Source: SKYB61 sp046291925
Lineage (GTDB): Bacteria > Spirochaetota > Leptospiria > Leptospirales > Leptonemataceae
NCBI GenBank assembly: GCA_046291925.1
Contig: JBKBRY010000012.1
Span: 1-64,000, forward strand
Length of the DNA: 64,000 nt
Reading direction: 5' to 3'
Both the position numbers and the translations under genes were made by a program. Positions 18,888 through 28,754 of this stretch are shown piece after piece. Position 1 is the stretch's first letter, and every line of letters starts with the position of its first letter. The notes under the pieces were generated by a model. That model saw only the letters and a list, made by a program, of their open reading frames with translations, was not told where the DNA came from and ran no database searches.

Positions 18888-21800
18888 TTACCTCGTCGTT
18901 TTGATTTCTTCTTGGCTTCTTTTTAAAAATTCAGCTAAGGGTATTCTTTCTTCTCGTATTTCTTCGCTTTCTGGCTTAATGAGTTTAGATAACGAAAAAA
19001 AACCTCGGTCTTGTACTCTTAAGTTGGAATAAACCAAACCACTTTTCAACTCTAAATTTATATTTTTTATGGATAAGGTATTGTTTACTGTCATAGCAAT
19101 TAAAGAAGGAGCAATAATTCTTACAATAAACCCTGCGAAATCTTTGCTTATTTGATAAATCGAAAGTTTTACATTCATATTTCGAATTGGATCTGAAAAA
19201 TTAACAGCTTGAATGGTAATCAAAGAACTAACAATGCCCTTATACATACCTTCTGATTTGGGAAATAAAGAATTTAAGTCAAAATTGATTAAATAAAATT
19301 TGCCTTCTAATTCAAAATTTTTTAAATCTAAGTCACTTAAATTAAAATAAAAGTTTTTAAGAATAATCTCTCCATTTTTTCTATTGTCCAAATAAGAAAA
19401 TAGTTCCATATAAGGAATCCATAAAATATTATTTTTAAATTCAACTACACCTTCTATTGCATTTTTATCTTTACTTCCCAACAGATAGAACCCCTTAGAA
19501 AAATATAAATTATCTAAACTATAATTTGAGAGCACACCTTGAATCAAAAAATTTGGTTTAGGTAAAGATAGAATTTCTTTAGATTGATAAGTTACAAAAG
19601 TTTTTTGGGATAAAAAAAATGTAAAAGGCAAATTCAAATTTGCATTTAAAATTTCATAATAAGTGCACAAGTTTTGATCTTCTTTGTCGCAATCTAATTT
19701 ATATTTTGTGCTTAAATTTTGTAAATGTAAATTTCCATTTATGGATTTTTCATTGATAGAAACCTCTAAAAAAGTTTTTCCTTTTAAATATAGATTCTTA
19801 TAAATTTCTAAATATTGTGGATTTTGGTATTGGAAAAAAAGTTTTAAGTTAGGTATCCATTTTGATTTCTTCTCTAAATTTCCTTTTAAGTTTACTAATA
19901 GGGAATTATGAAGTCCTTGAATTGCTATCTGATCAATTTCTAAGGAAGAGGTACTTTGTTGTAGTTTGGCTTTGATTTTTATGGGATCTTGATAAAGAGA
20001 AGGAAGGAGTAGATTTAAATCTACAAAATAAAAATTTTTATTTCCCAATGTCAGTTCTGAATTTCCCTTTAAAGAAATTCCCTTTTCTAAAATATTTTTG
20101 TAGGGATAAAGGGTTTCTTTTAGATTATTGGGTATATGTTCGTAAAGATTGTTATAATCAATCAATAAATTCTGAACACTAATTGAATAACGACTCAAAT
20201 TCTTTTCGAAGTGTAAATTTGTGTTCCCGATAATTTCCAAAAAAGAAAAATTTGTATTTTTCTTTTTTAAAGAAAAGTTTTGGATTTGAATTTCTAAATT
20301 TGTAGAATTGTTTAAGGATACTTTTCCATTAGCTCCAGATAAAGATTCTTCAACAAATTGCAAATGCAATTTGGTTTTTAAAAATGTGGTAAAGGGTTTC
20401 GAAAAATAATTATCCAAAGAAAACTGAGTATTGGAAATAGAAGTTTCTACTTGGAATTGAATATCTGTTAAATCTAAATTTGCGATCATAGAGGCATTTC
20501 CATTGAAACTTCCTTTTAAGTCTGGTTCTAAAAACATGCCTAAATCCAATTGATTTATATTGAGATCCAAAAAAATGGCTTTATCAATCACACCCTTCAG
20601 GCGAATCAAAGAATTATTGTAATTAAAAGATAGATTTTCCAGATTCAGATTCTCTATAAAACCAAAGGCTAAATTTTTTTCTATATTTGGATTTTCCGTA
20701 TCGTTATCGTACAAAAAAGAAAAAGTTTTTTTAAAATTAAAAATTCCTTCTAAGTTCAAATTTAGATTACTGATTCTATGCTTATCATATTGTAAAAAAT
20801 CAGACCCTAAAAGGATTCTACCCTTTAACTCCGACAACTTTCCTTTAAAACTGAATTCTCTAAAAGATAAATTTCCCGTTAAAAAGATTGGATTTTCTGT
20901 AAGGAGATTCAGGATTTTCCCATAATCTTCCAAAGAAAAATTTAGATTCTTTTCTTTTTGCTGTTCAAGTTCTAAGTAGTAATCGTCTTCAAGTTTTTTT
21001 ATTTTTCCCTTTAAGTTCCATAGATATCCGAAATTGTTTTTTAAAGAAATCTCCTGAATTAAGTATTCGTTTTGTTCACTCTTATAGTCTATTTTCCATA
21101 CAAATTCTGTAATTAGAGAGTAGGTTTGGTTATTTTTAGAAAAAGTTAATTGGTTTGAATTGAGTATGATTTCTGAAATGAATTTTGAATTTTCTTCGGC
21201 AGCTTTATAAAATTTTATAAAGAGAATAGGGGTTCCGGAAATCATTTCATTTTTTCTATAGGTTATAAAAAAATTTTTTTTTGGATTGATATAAAATAAA
21301 AAATCTTCAAAGATGTTTCCAATTTCTGTATTTAGGGGAATTTTTGATAGAGTTTTTGTTACAAAACCAGTATAAAAGGATAAATCTTTAATTTCTAAAA
21401 ATTCCAATTCTATTTTTTTTTGATTCAAAATTTGTTCTTTTTTGTAGGTAAATTCCAAGTTTTTTATGTTGAGATAAAAATAAAATTTAAGTGGCAAAAA
21501 AGTTTCTATAGCATCGCCTACTGGTTCTTCTTTTTTTTCTTCTTGTTTTTCACTTTTGGGGATCAAACTTTCGAAATTCCATTTTCCATTTTTTTCTATT
21601 AAAAAAATTTTAGGTTCTTCTAAAGAAATTTCACGAATACCTATATGACCTAAAAAAAAACCAAATAGAAAATAATCCAATTTGAATTTTTTCGCTAAGA
21701 AAATGGGTTCCTCAGAAATTTTGTCGATGATCTTTATATTTTCTATTTCAAAACCAGAAAGAACGCTACTTTTTTTTATATTTAACTGTATATCTAAATT

Positions 21801-21944
21801 CTCACAGTTCTTTAAGAAATTTGAAATCCAAAAATTCAGAAAAAGAGGAGACATTAAAATTTGATAGAATAAAATAACAAATCCAAGAAATGTTAAAAAA
21901 AAAATTTTTCTTTTCGAGAGTTTGCGTGTATCTTTTAAAAACAC
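18888..21944 (-). CDS. AsmA-like inner-membrane-anchored protein
   Basis: A 1,018-residue protein with a single N-terminal membrane helix (about 14-35) followed by a long series of beta strands. The start of the periplasmic part, with ENLDIQLNIKKSSVLSGFEI and IREISLEEPKIFLIEKNGKW, is the usual AsmA beginning. The C-terminal FVRIIAPSLIAMTVNNTLSI and NLELKSGLVYSNLRVQDRG match the AsmA C-terminal domain. AsmA, TamB and YhdP-like proteins form hydrophobic grooves thought to carry phospholipids between the two membranes. It follows the MFS gene by 9 bases and precedes two lipoprotein genes. Confidence 0.75.
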   Translation of the reverse strand: MFLKDTRKLSKRKIFFLTFLGFVILFYQILMSPLFLNFWISNFLKNCENLDIQLNIKKSSVLSGFEIENIKIIDKISEEPIFLAKKFKLDYFLFGFFLGHIGIREISLEEPKIFLIEKNGKWNFESLIPKSEKQEEKKEEPVGDAIETFLPLKFYFYLNIKNLEFTYKKEQILNQKKIELEFLEIKDLSFYTGFVTKTLSKIPLNTEIGNIFEDFLFYINPKKNFFITYRKNEMISGTPILFIKFYKAAEENSKFISEIILNSNQLTFSKNNQTYSLITEFVWKIDYKSEQNEYLIQEISLKNNFGYLWNLKGKIKKLEDDYYLELEQQKEKNLNFSLEDYGKILNLLTENPIFLTGNLSFREFSFKGKLSELKGRILLGSDFLQYDKHRISNLNLNLEGIFNFKKTFSFLYDNDTENPNIEKNLAFGFIENLNLENLSFNYNNSLIRLKGVIDKAIFLDLNINQLDLGMFLEPDLKGSFNGNASMIANLDLTDIQFQVETSISNTQFSLDNYFSKPFTTFLKTKLHLQFVEESLSGANGKVSLNNSTNLEIQIQNFSLKKKNTNFSFLEIIGNTNLHFEKNLSRYSISVQNLLIDYNNLYEHIPNNLKETLYPYKNILEKGISLKGNSELTLGNKNFYFVDLNLLLPSLYQDPIKIKAKLQQSTSSLEIDQIAIQGLHNSLLVNLKGNLEKKSKWIPNLKLFFQYQNPQYLEIYKNLYLKGKTFLEVSINEKSINGNLHLQNLSTKYKLDCDKEDQNLCTYYEILNANLNLPFTFFLSQKTFVTYQSKEILSLPKPNFLIQGVLSNYSLDNLYFSKGFYLLGSKDKNAIEGVVEFKNNILWIPYMELFSYLDNRKNGEIILKNFYFNLSDLDLKNFELEGKFYLINFDLNSLFPKSEGMYKGIVSSLITIQAVNFSDPIRNMNVKLSIYQISKDFAGFIVRIIAPSLIAMTVNNTLSIKNINLELKSGLVYSNLRVQDRGFFSLSKLIKPESEEIREERIPLAEFLKRSQEEIKTTR

Positions 21945-21953
21945 AGTGCCAAC

Positions 21954-23174
21954 TTAAAGCTTTTGGAAAAGATAGTCAATTTTTTTATTAACCAATTTTA
22001 TTAAAAATAAAATAAAAAAAGTTATAAAAGAAATTAAAAAAAGAATTTTGTATCCCTCTTTATAAGAAAACAAATGTAAAACATGTCCATAAACGAAATT
22101 CCCTAAGATAGAACCTAAAGATAAAGAAACAACCATAAATAAACCAAAAGCAGTTCCAAAATATTTTTCTGGAAATTTTTTATGAAAGAAATATATACTT
22201 CCTGCCATATATCCCGTAAAATGAATTCCGTGGAGAAATTGAGTTAAAAGTATCCACTGAGAATCGAAGTATAAAGAATTAAAGTACATCAAAAAAAATC
22301 TCAAAAAACCAGAAAATAAAGATAAAAGAAAGATTGTTTTCAGTCCATAACGGAATATGAATTTTTGGCTATAAAAAAAAAATGGAATTTCAAGTAAAAC
22401 AGCTAAAATCCATCCTAAATATACAAAAGGCATTCCTCCCAGTAATTGGAAATATCTTCCTAAGTAAAAATCAATAATCTGGTAAGCAAAATAATAAAAA
22501 AAAGAAATAACAAAAAATGTATAGATCTTTTGTTCTTTTATAATTCCTAGTACTTCTTTAAAAAAATATTGGGATTCCGATTGCCTTTTTTCTGGTAGAA
22601 TTGCAATACATAAAAGTAAAGTAAATAAATGTGCGTAAGAACTTAATTTTCCTCCTCTACTGGTAATGATTTCTAATGGTGGTGTTTGGGTAAAGTAAAA
22701 GGTTTCTAAAAGAAACATAAAAATTTGAATCATCAAAAAACCTAAGGTGCCTGCTGAGCGACTTATAGAAAAGCCAAGATAATGAATCTTTTCCAAAGCT
22801 GCTATTTGTAAAATTTGGATTAAAGCAGCAAATAAAAAACGAACTAGCCCAGAAACAATTAAAATAACCCAAAAAGGTTGATGATAATCAAACAAAAGAT
22901 TCTGAAGAGGAAATAAAAAAAAACTCAATAGAATTCCATAGATTCTTAATTTTTTGGTTTTGTCCGAAATCCATCCACTTAAAAAGTATCCGAGGGGATA
23001 AGCCAATTGGCCACTTAAGAAAATATAATGAGAGTCTTCTTGAAATCTATGTAATATATAAGGACTTAAAGAAACAAAATAAGCACCTAATCCCATATAA
23101 GTGGTTAGATATAAAATAAAATACAAAAATTGTTGTTTTTTTTCTATGTTTATTGATAGATTTATCAAATTCAT
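21954..23174 (-). CDS. MFS transporter (MFS_1-like/LacY-type)
   Basis: A 406-residue protein with about twelve membrane helices. The first loop carries GYFLSGWISDKTKKLR, the MFS loop 2-3 signature (G-x3-D-x2-[K/R]), and the protein begins with a short cytoplasmic tail before FILYLTTYMGLGAYF. The order of Phe-rich helices resembles the LacY/HcaT/nucleoside-symporter branch. Substrate is not predictable from the sequence. It is the first gene of the minus-strand envelope cluster, and a 66-bp gap upstream separates it from the divergent monooxygenase gene. Confidence 0.85.
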   Translation of the reverse strand: MNLINLSINIEKKQQFLYFILYLTTYMGLGAYFVSLSPYILHRFQEDSHYIFLSGQLAYPLGYFLSGWISDKTKKLRIYGILLSFFLFPLQNLLFDYHQPFWVILIVSGLVRFLFAALIQILQIAALEKIHYLGFSISRSAGTLGFLMIQIFMFLLETFYFTQTPPLEIITSRGGKLSSYAHLFTLLLCIAILPEKRQSESQYFFKEVLGIIKEQKIYTFFVISFFYYFAYQIIDFYLGRYFQLLGGMPFVYLGWILAVLLEIPFFFYSQKFIFRYGLKTIFLLSLFSGFLRFFLMYFNSLYFDSQWILLTQFLHGIHFTGYMAGSIYFFHKKFPEKYFGTAFGLFMVVSLSLGSILGNFVYGHVLHLFSYKEGYKILFLISFITFFILFLIKLVNKKIDYLFQKL

Positions 23175-23240
23175 ATTGACCTAAAAATCAATTTTAAAAG
23201 TCTGGATAGGGACATTTTTTTTTAATGGATTGATTTAACT

Positions 23241-24176
23241 ATGAAAATTCAAACAAAAATTACAGAAATGTTAGGAATCGATTTTCCAATCTTAGGTGCT
23301 CCGATGTTTTTAATCTCTTACCCCGACTTAGTAATTGCAGTAAGTGAAGCGGGTGGGATAGGGTGCTTCCCTGCTTTGAATTATAGAAATATCGAACAAT
23401 TGAAACAAGGATTAACAGAAATTCGAAGTCGAACCAAAAAACCAATAGGTGTAAATTTAATCTTACATAAAGAACATAATCCCAATTGGGCAGAACAATT
23501 TGAAGTCTGTTTGGAATTTAAAGTAGAATTGATTATAACGAGTTTAGGATCCCCTAGGAGCATTATAAGCGAAGCAAAATCAACAGGAGCAAAAGTATTT
23601 TGTGATGTGACTACTTTGCGTCATGCACAATTGGTTGCGAAGGCTGGTGCAGATGCTTTGATTGCTGTATGCCATGGAGCGGGAGGGCATGCGGGGACCA
23701 TTTCCCCTTATGTTTTGATACCACAGCTAAAAGAAGAAACAGGACTACCTGTGATTGCAGCTGGTGCTATTACATCTGCCAAACAAATGGTAGCATCTTT
23801 TGCTTTGGGTGCCGATGGAGTTTACATTGGTACTAGGCTAATTGCAACTCCCGAATCCAAAGCAAGCAATGAGTACAAACAAATGATTTTGGAGTCTACA
23901 GCTGAAGATTTAGTTTATACTGCAGAAGTAAGTGGTATTCCCGCAAATTGGCTTAAAAAAAGTTTAGAAAGAGCTAAAATTTCTAAACCAGCGAAGATTT
24001 CTGATATTATGAACGATACCCAAATAGAAAGAGAATACAAAAGATGGAAAGATATTTGGTCAGCAGGGCAAGGAATCACTCAGATTAAAACTATAAAACC
24101 TGCTAAAGAAATTATACAAGACATTGTAAAAGAATATAAAACTATTTTAGCAAGTCTTCCTGTTATAGAAGACTAA
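23241..24176 (+). CDS. Nitronate monooxygenase (2-nitropropane dioxygenase family)
   Basis: A 311-residue FMN-dependent TIM-barrel enzyme. The N-terminal FPILGAPMFLISYPDLV and GGIGCFPALNYR form part of the flavin site, CHGAGGHAG supplies the conserved His of the active site, and PVIAAGAITSAKQM and ALGADGVYIGTRL are the phosphate-binding end of the barrel. The family oxidises alkyl nitronates to carbonyl compounds and nitrite; some members are FabK-like enoyl reductases, but the His motif favours monooxygenase. It is a single-gene unit, convergent with murB. GC content is visibly higher than in its neighbours, as expected for a conserved enzyme. Confidence 0.88.
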   Translation: MKIQTKITEMLGIDFPILGAPMFLISYPDLVIAVSEAGGIGCFPALNYRNIEQLKQGLTEIRSRTKKPIGVNLILHKEHNPNWAEQFEVCLEFKVELIITSLGSPRSIISEAKSTGAKVFCDVTTLRHAQLVAKAGADALIAVCHGAGGHAGTISPYVLIPQLKEETGLPVIAAGAITSAKQMVASFALGADGVYIGTRLIATPESKASNEYKQMILESTAEDLVYTAEVSGIPANWLKKSLERAKISKPAKISDIMNDTQIEREYKRWKDIWSAGQGITQIKTIKPAKEIIQDIVKEYKTILASLPVIED

Positions 24177-24188
24177 TGGTTTTTTTTC

Positions 24189-25406
24189 TTAAATAAATTC
24201 ATCTATGAAAATTGGTTCTGGTTCTAAAAGTATATTTGTTTTTTTGTAAACCGTTTTTTGTATTTTTTTTATAAATTCTTTTAAATTTTTTAGGTTGCCA
24301 TCTATATTGATAATACACAAGTTATGTTTCGGAGAAATTAAAAATCCGTTCTCGTAATGTCCTTTGGGAAATCCAGAGAATTCTAAAAGCCAAGCAGCAG
24401 AAATTTTATAATGTTTGTTTTCTTTAAAAAAAGGGATTTTTAATTCAGAGTTATCAGAATCGATTTTTTCTTTGAATTTCAAAAATTCTTCTTCTGTAAG
24501 AATAGGATTGATAAAAAAAGAACCTAAATTTTTAGAGTGTTCATCATTTTTTTCTAAAATCATTCCTTTATTTCTTCGAATTTGGTATATGCAATACCTT
24601 AAAATTAGAAAATGGAAAAGAGTTTTCGAAATGGTTCCTTGTAATGTGTTTTGAATCTTTTTTTGAATTTCTTTGAGTTTTTGAGTATCTTTTAGAAGTT
24701 TATTAAAATATTCTTTTACTTCCTTGTAATGAATTTCTTTTTTTGCTTTATTTAACCTTAGGTGAACTTTATAAATATAGTATTGATTTAAGTGTCTTTT
24801 AAAGAAACTCTTACGATAACCAAATTCGCATTCATCATTATAAAATGTTTTTTTTTTTAAAGTTTTTAGATCAAAAGTCTCTACTTTTATTAAGAAGTTT
24901 TTGATTTCTTCTCCGTATGCACCAACATTTTGGATTGGAGTGGATCCAATTTTTCCTGGGATTCCCGAAAGGACTTCTAAACCTGGAATTTCATGAACCA
25001 ATAAAAAATAAACAAAAGAATCCCAATGAATTCCACTATCTACGATGCATTCTATCGAAAGATTTTTTTTGTTTTGTTTTATTGCATTGATCAAATTTTC
25101 GTCTCTTGTTATCGGATAAAACTCTTGATAATCTTGTTGGGTGGGGAGTGTATAAGAAAATCTTGTGTTGTTAATTTGTATTTGTAGTTGATTCGTAGTA
25201 GGATGTAATATGACTCCTTCCCAATATTCATTGATTACCGTATTGCTCCCTTCTCCTAATATAAAATATTTTAAGTTCTTTTGTTTTATGAATTCGAGAG
25301 CTTGAATTATATCTTCTTCCTTAGAAAGTTCTATCCAATATTTTGTGGTACCGTTCATTCGAAAAGTAGTTCTATCTTTTAAAGAAAAATTTGATTTAAT
25401 TTCCAT
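24189..25406 (-). CDS. murB: UDP-N-acetylenolpyruvoylglucosamine reductase MurB
   Basis: A 405-residue FAD enzyme that reduces UDP-GlcNAc-enolpyruvate to UDP-MurNAc in peptidoglycan synthesis. Visible motifs are LGEGSNTVI (FAD pyrophosphate), GIPGKIGSTPIQNVGAYGEE, the type I loop YRKSFFK, the catalytic Ser in LGSFFINP and the final Glu in LLEPEP. I take the ATG at 25406, which puts the conserved FSLKDRTTF close to the N-terminus as in E. coli; the frame stays open to a TTG at 25439. About 50 extra Lys/Glu-rich residues between YRKSFFK and SFFINP make it longer than typical type I enzymes (about 340). It overlaps mazG by 11 bases. Confidence 0.9.
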   Translation of the reverse strand: MEIKSNFSLKDRTTFRMNGTTKYWIELSKEEDIIQALEFIKQKNLKYFILGEGSNTVINEYWEGVILHPTTNQLQIQINNTRFSYTLPTQQDYQEFYPITRDENLINAIKQNKKNLSIECIVDSGIHWDSFVYFLLVHEIPGLEVLSGIPGKIGSTPIQNVGAYGEEIKNFLIKVETFDLKTLKKKTFYNDECEFGYRKSFFKRHLNQYYIYKVHLRLNKAKKEIHYKEVKEYFNKLLKDTQKLKEIQKKIQNTLQGTISKTLFHFLILRYCIYQIRRNKGMILEKNDEHSKNLGSFFINPILTEEEFLKFKEKIDSDNSELKIPFFKENKHYKISAAWLLEFSGFPKGHYENGFLISPKHNLCIINIDGNLKNLKEFIKKIQKTVYKKTNILLEPEPIFIDEFI

Positions 25407-26220
25407 TCTTTTTTTTAATATTTTGGTATATTTTTTCAAGAATTTGTAGAGAAGCTTTTGTATCTTTATAATTTTCTTTATATATTTCTATAACTTTTTG
25501 AAATCTGGAGATGAATTTATCAATACTTCTATGCAAAGAAATTTCTGCTGATACCTCTAAATGTCTTGCTAAGTTTACTATACTAAATAAAACATCTCCT
25601 AATTCCAATTCAATTGGACTTTGATTTTTTTCTTCTTTAAGGAGTTCTTGTTCTAATTCCTCGATTTCCTTTTTTATAGAATCAAAAATTTCTTTTATAT
25701 GAGAATTGTTGTTTGTTCTTTGCCAATCGAACCCTTCTAAACTTGCTTTGGTTTGAATTTTTTGAGCTCTTAGCAAAGCAGGTAAAAATTCCGTATTTTC
25801 CCCAAATTTTTTTTGCTTAAAACTTTCCCAATTTTTCAATACATCTTTAGTTGTTTTTACATTCGTATGGCTAAAAATATGTGGATGTCTTTGGATTAGT
25901 TTTTCGATACTGGAATTATAGATTGAATTTAAATCAAAATAATTAAGCTCTTCGCATATTAGAATTAAAAAATGGACTAAAAACAGTATATCTCCTAACT
26001 CTTCCTTTAAAACAGAAATTCTTTTAGATACGTCTTTTTCTTGAATTCCTTGGATGACTTCGTATGCTTCTTCAAGTAAAGATTGTTGCAAGCTTTCTAA
26101 GGTTTGTTCTTTATCCCAAGGGCAGTATTTTCTTAGAATTTGGGTTAGGGTATATAACTTTTCCAATGGATGGTTCTTTTTATATAAGTCTTGGATTTCT
26201 TTTTCTTGATCTTGGTTCAT
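25396..26220 (-). CDS. mazG: Nucleoside triphosphate pyrophosphohydrolase MazG
   Basis: A 274-residue housekeeping enzyme that hydrolyses nucleoside triphosphates to monophosphates and pyrophosphate. The hallmark LRKYCPWDKEQT is near residue 27, followed by the Mg-binding motif LLEEAYEV-x-EELGDILF (EExxE...ExxD). A second MazG repeat in the C-terminal half has IELELGDVLFSIVNLARH. Between them is NWESFKQKKF, typical of full-length MazG. It lies between the GGCT-like gene (41-base overlap) and murB (overlap), so it is part of a tightly packed operon. Confidence 0.93.
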   Translation of the reverse strand: MNQDQEKEIQDLYKKNHPLEKLYTLTQILRKYCPWDKEQTLESLQQSLLEEAYEVIQGIQEKDVSKRISVLKEELGDILFLVHFLILICEELNYFDLNSIYNSSIEKLIQRHPHIFSHTNVKTTKDVLKNWESFKQKKFGENTEFLPALLRAQKIQTKASLEGFDWQRTNNNSHIKEIFDSIKKEIEELEQELLKEEKNQSPIELELGDVLFSIVNLARHLEVSAEISLHRSIDKFISRFQKVIEIYKENYKDTKASLQILEKIYQNIKKKNGN

Positions 26221-26677
26221 AATGATTTTTTCCCTTTATGGTTATATAGTTTAGGTAATTACCCGATTCAATTTGTTTCAATCCAAAGATTTTTTGATTA
26301 TACCAATAGATCCAACAAGGTATGGAAGGCTTTATGTTTTCTTTCAAATTATCAATACTATCTTTTTCTGTTAAACTTTGAAAGGAATCAAAAATATAGG
26401 TTTTTGTTAATTTTCTTTTAAATAAAGATTCTCTTGGATAATTAATATTAAAATCTTCGTAGTCATCCAATTCAAAAAATAATATTTCTGGAATTTTATA
26501 AATTTCTCCAAAAATTAAAGAATGTTTGTGAGGTATTCCTGCAGGATAAGATCCGACATCATACAATTTTCCTCGAACAACCCCTTTTCCTAAAAATTCC
26601 CCTTCCTTTTGCATTTTTAAAAATATTGAGTGTTGAAAAAAAGAAAGTAAGGTGCCATAAACAAAAACATTTTCCAT
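26180..26677 (-). CDS. Gamma-glutamylcyclotransferase-like protein (AIG2/GGCT fold)
   Basis: A 165-residue cytosolic protein. It begins MENVFVYGTLL, the YGTL substrate-loop motif of the GGCT family, and continues with GVVRGKLYDVGSYPAGIPHK and GEIYKIPEILFFELDDYEDF, which matches the fold strand by strand including the conserved Glu region. Members release 5-oxoproline from gamma-glutamyl compounds or act on related amides; the substrate here is unknown. It sits 4 bases after maf and overlaps mazG by 41 bases. Confidence 0.85.
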   Translation of the reverse strand: MENVFVYGTLLSFFQHSIFLKMQKEGEFLGKGVVRGKLYDVGSYPAGIPHKHSLIFGEIYKIPEILFFELDDYEDFNINYPRESLFKRKLTKTYIFDSFQSLTEKDSIDNLKENIKPSIPCWIYWYNQKIFGLKQIESGNYLNYITIKGKNHYEPRSRKRNPRLI

Positions 26678-26681
26678 AATT

Positions 26682-27401
26682 CTAAGTATCCATTTCGCTT
26701 AGTAAAAAGCGAATCGCAGAAAGGGAAAAACCAATAATGTTTAAATAGTCCCCAACAATCGAATCTATTAAAATAGCTCCTTCTTCTTGAATTCCATAGC
26801 CTCCTGCTTTATCCGTAAATTGATTCTTAGAAAGATAGGTTTTGATTTCCAATGGACTTAGTTTTCGAAAAGTTACCAAACTCATTACTTCTTTAGTTAT
26901 AATTTTTTTTTCTTTGTTTAAGATGCAGTGGGAGGTAAGTACTGTATGAGTTTTGCCAGATAAAAAAGATAGCATCTGAAAGGCTTCTTCTTCTGTTGTG
27001 GGTTTTGTAAAAAAGTATTGGTTGTAGTAAACAAAAGTGTCTGCAGAAATTACGATAAAGTTTTTTTGTTCTTGTTTTAAAATTTCCCAAGCCAATAAAG
27101 CTTTTTGTATTGCTAAATTCGAGCAGATTTCATGAATCAAATCTTTATGTTGGGTAGTTTTAACCTCCCAGTAAATGTCTTTTTTGTTGATAGAGGTTAA
27201 ATTTTCTAAAAAGGAATCTTCGTTAAATTGGGGTTCAATTGTATGGAATTTTAGTCCCCAACTTTCTAAAATCCATTTTCTTCGAGAAGATTGGGAAGCT
27301 AAAAAAATTTCTGTAGATCTTTCCTGAAAGTGTTTGTTCCAGTATTCAGAATTTTTAAAAATCATTTCGTTAGAATCCTGAATTCTATTTTCTGACATCA
27401 T
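26682..27401 (-). CDS. maf: Maf-family nucleoside triphosphate pyrophosphatase
   Basis: A 239-residue enzyme that removes pyrophosphate from dTTP/UTP or modified nucleotides and affects septation when overexpressed. Motifs are IFLASQSSRRKWIL, the catalytic Asp in VISADTFVYY, the KP-x4-EAFQMLSFLSGKTHTV segment and DKAGGYGIQEEGAILID followed by the GDYLNIIGFSL end. The N-terminus has about 28 extra residues before the first strand. Two adjacent ATGs (27401 and 27398) are possible starts. It leads the maf-GGCT-mazG-murB group. Confidence 0.92.
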   Translation of the reverse strand: MMSENRIQDSNEMIFKNSEYWNKHFQERSTEIFLASQSSRRKWILESWGLKFHTIEPQFNEDSFLENLTSINKKDIYWEVKTTQHKDLIHEICSNLAIQKALLAWEILKQEQKNFIVISADTFVYYNQYFFTKPTTEEEAFQMLSFLSGKTHTVLTSHCILNKEKKIITKEVMSLVTFRKLSPLEIKTYLSKNQFTDKAGGYGIQEEGAILIDSIVGDYLNIIGFSLSAIRFLLSEMDT

Positions 27402-27458
27402 TCTCTTTTTTTTTTGTTTTTTTATTTGGTCAAATCTTTACTTTTGTTGGTTTTATCA

Positions 27459-28751
27459 TTATAAAAATTCTACTCGGTTTCTGCCTTTTTCTTTAGCTAA
27501 ATATAAAGCTTGATCTACTCTTTCCAATATTAAATTTAAATTATCCGTAGATCGAAACTGGGTTACTCCAATACTTACGGTCATTGGAGGTAATTTAGGA
27601 TGCTTTTCGAAATGAAGCTTTACTAAATTTCTAATTTTTTCAGCGAATTCAATGAGTTGTTCTTTTGTGTTTTCTGTGGAAAGAATTAGGAATTCTTCAC
27701 CACCCCAACGAGCAAAAAAATCAGCTTTACGTATGTTTTGCTTTACGAGAGAAGCAAATTCTTTTAAAACTTCGTCTCCTATTAAGTGGCCATAAGTGTC
27801 GTTAATTTTTTTAAAATGATCTAAATCTAACATAACAAGACTAAATGGGTTTAATTCTTTGTATCGCAAATGCTTTTCCATGTGAAATTCTAAGATGGTA
27901 TGAAAGTGGTGTCTATTATAAATTTTTGTTAAAAAATCCATTGTTGCCAATTCTTTTAACTCTTCTTTTTGTTTTTCGAGTACGGTAATATCATAAAAAA
28001 AAATGATTTTTAAATTGGGATGCAAAGATAAATTGTGGATATTGATACTAAATATATGATTTTCTTTAGTAGAATTTTTTTGGATGATTACTTTTCTTTG
28101 TTCGTGAGAAAGACTTTCTGCTATTTGTAACCAATCTTTAGAGTTTTTTATAAATCCTTCTTTTTCTATAAAAAATTCACATATGCATTTGTGCTTTTGT
28201 TTAAACTCAGACAAGCTAGAAAAACCTATAAATTGTAAACCATAATGGTTGAGTGCGTGTAGTTCTTTCCCATCAGTGATGATTAATATAATATCTAAGG
28301 CATTTAAAATGATTTCTATTAGTTCAGCTTGTCTATTAATTTTTTCTTGGTAAATATGGATTTCTTTTATATTTTCTATCGTACTTAATAATTCTGGTAT
28401 TTGGATTGGTTTTGAAATAAATCTATATACACCTATAGAAATGGCATCTTTCAAAAATTCTTTTTCATCATGGGCAGAAAGGATAATCGCATAAAAATGA
28501 TTTTTGATTTTTTTTAACTCGCGGATCATAGTTAAACCATCCATTTCCGGCATACTTATATCGGAAATTACAATTAAAGGATCCCATTCTTTAAATTTTT
28601 GAATTCCTTCTAAACCATTTTCTGCAAGGTAAATATTTTTATAGTGGTATTGTAAAATATTTTTTAAATATTCTCTAGAAACTTTACTATCTTCTACAAT
28701 CAGGATAGAAAAATCTTCTGGTACTTCTAAAAATTTTGGATCGATTTGCAT
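27459..28751 (-). CDS. Response regulator diguanylate cyclase (REC-PAS-GGDEF)
   Basis: A 430-residue signalling protein. Residues about 15-130 are a receiver domain (ILIVEDSKVSREYL, phospho-acceptor Asp in IVISDISMPEMDG, conserved Lys in RFISKPIQ). A PAS-like segment with IILNALDIILIITDGKELHA follows, then a GGDEF domain with RWGGEEFLIL; the GGEEF active site and LDLDHFKKINDTYGH suggest active synthesis of cyclic di-GMP. It starts 3 bases after the end of the histidine kinase gene, so the kinase very likely phosphorylates this receiver. No inhibitory RxxD motif is evident just before GGEEF. Confidence 0.92.
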   Translation of the reverse strand: MQIDPKFLEVPEDFSILIVEDSKVSREYLKNILQYHYKNIYLAENGLEGIQKFKEWDPLIVISDISMPEMDGLTMIRELKKIKNHFYAIILSAHDEKEFLKDAISIGVYRFISKPIQIPELLSTIENIKEIHIYQEKINRQAELIEIILNALDIILIITDGKELHALNHYGLQFIGFSSLSEFKQKHKCICEFFIEKEGFIKNSKDWLQIAESLSHEQRKVIIQKNSTKENHIFSINIHNLSLHPNLKIIFFYDITVLEKQKEELKELATMDFLTKIYNRHHFHTILEFHMEKHLRYKELNPFSLVMLDLDHFKKINDTYGHLIGDEVLKEFASLVKQNIRKADFFARWGGEEFLILSTENTKEQLIEFAEKIRNLVKLHFEKHPKLPPMTVSIGVTQFRSTDNLNLILERVDQALYLAKEKGRNRVEFL

Positions 28752-28754
28752 AAG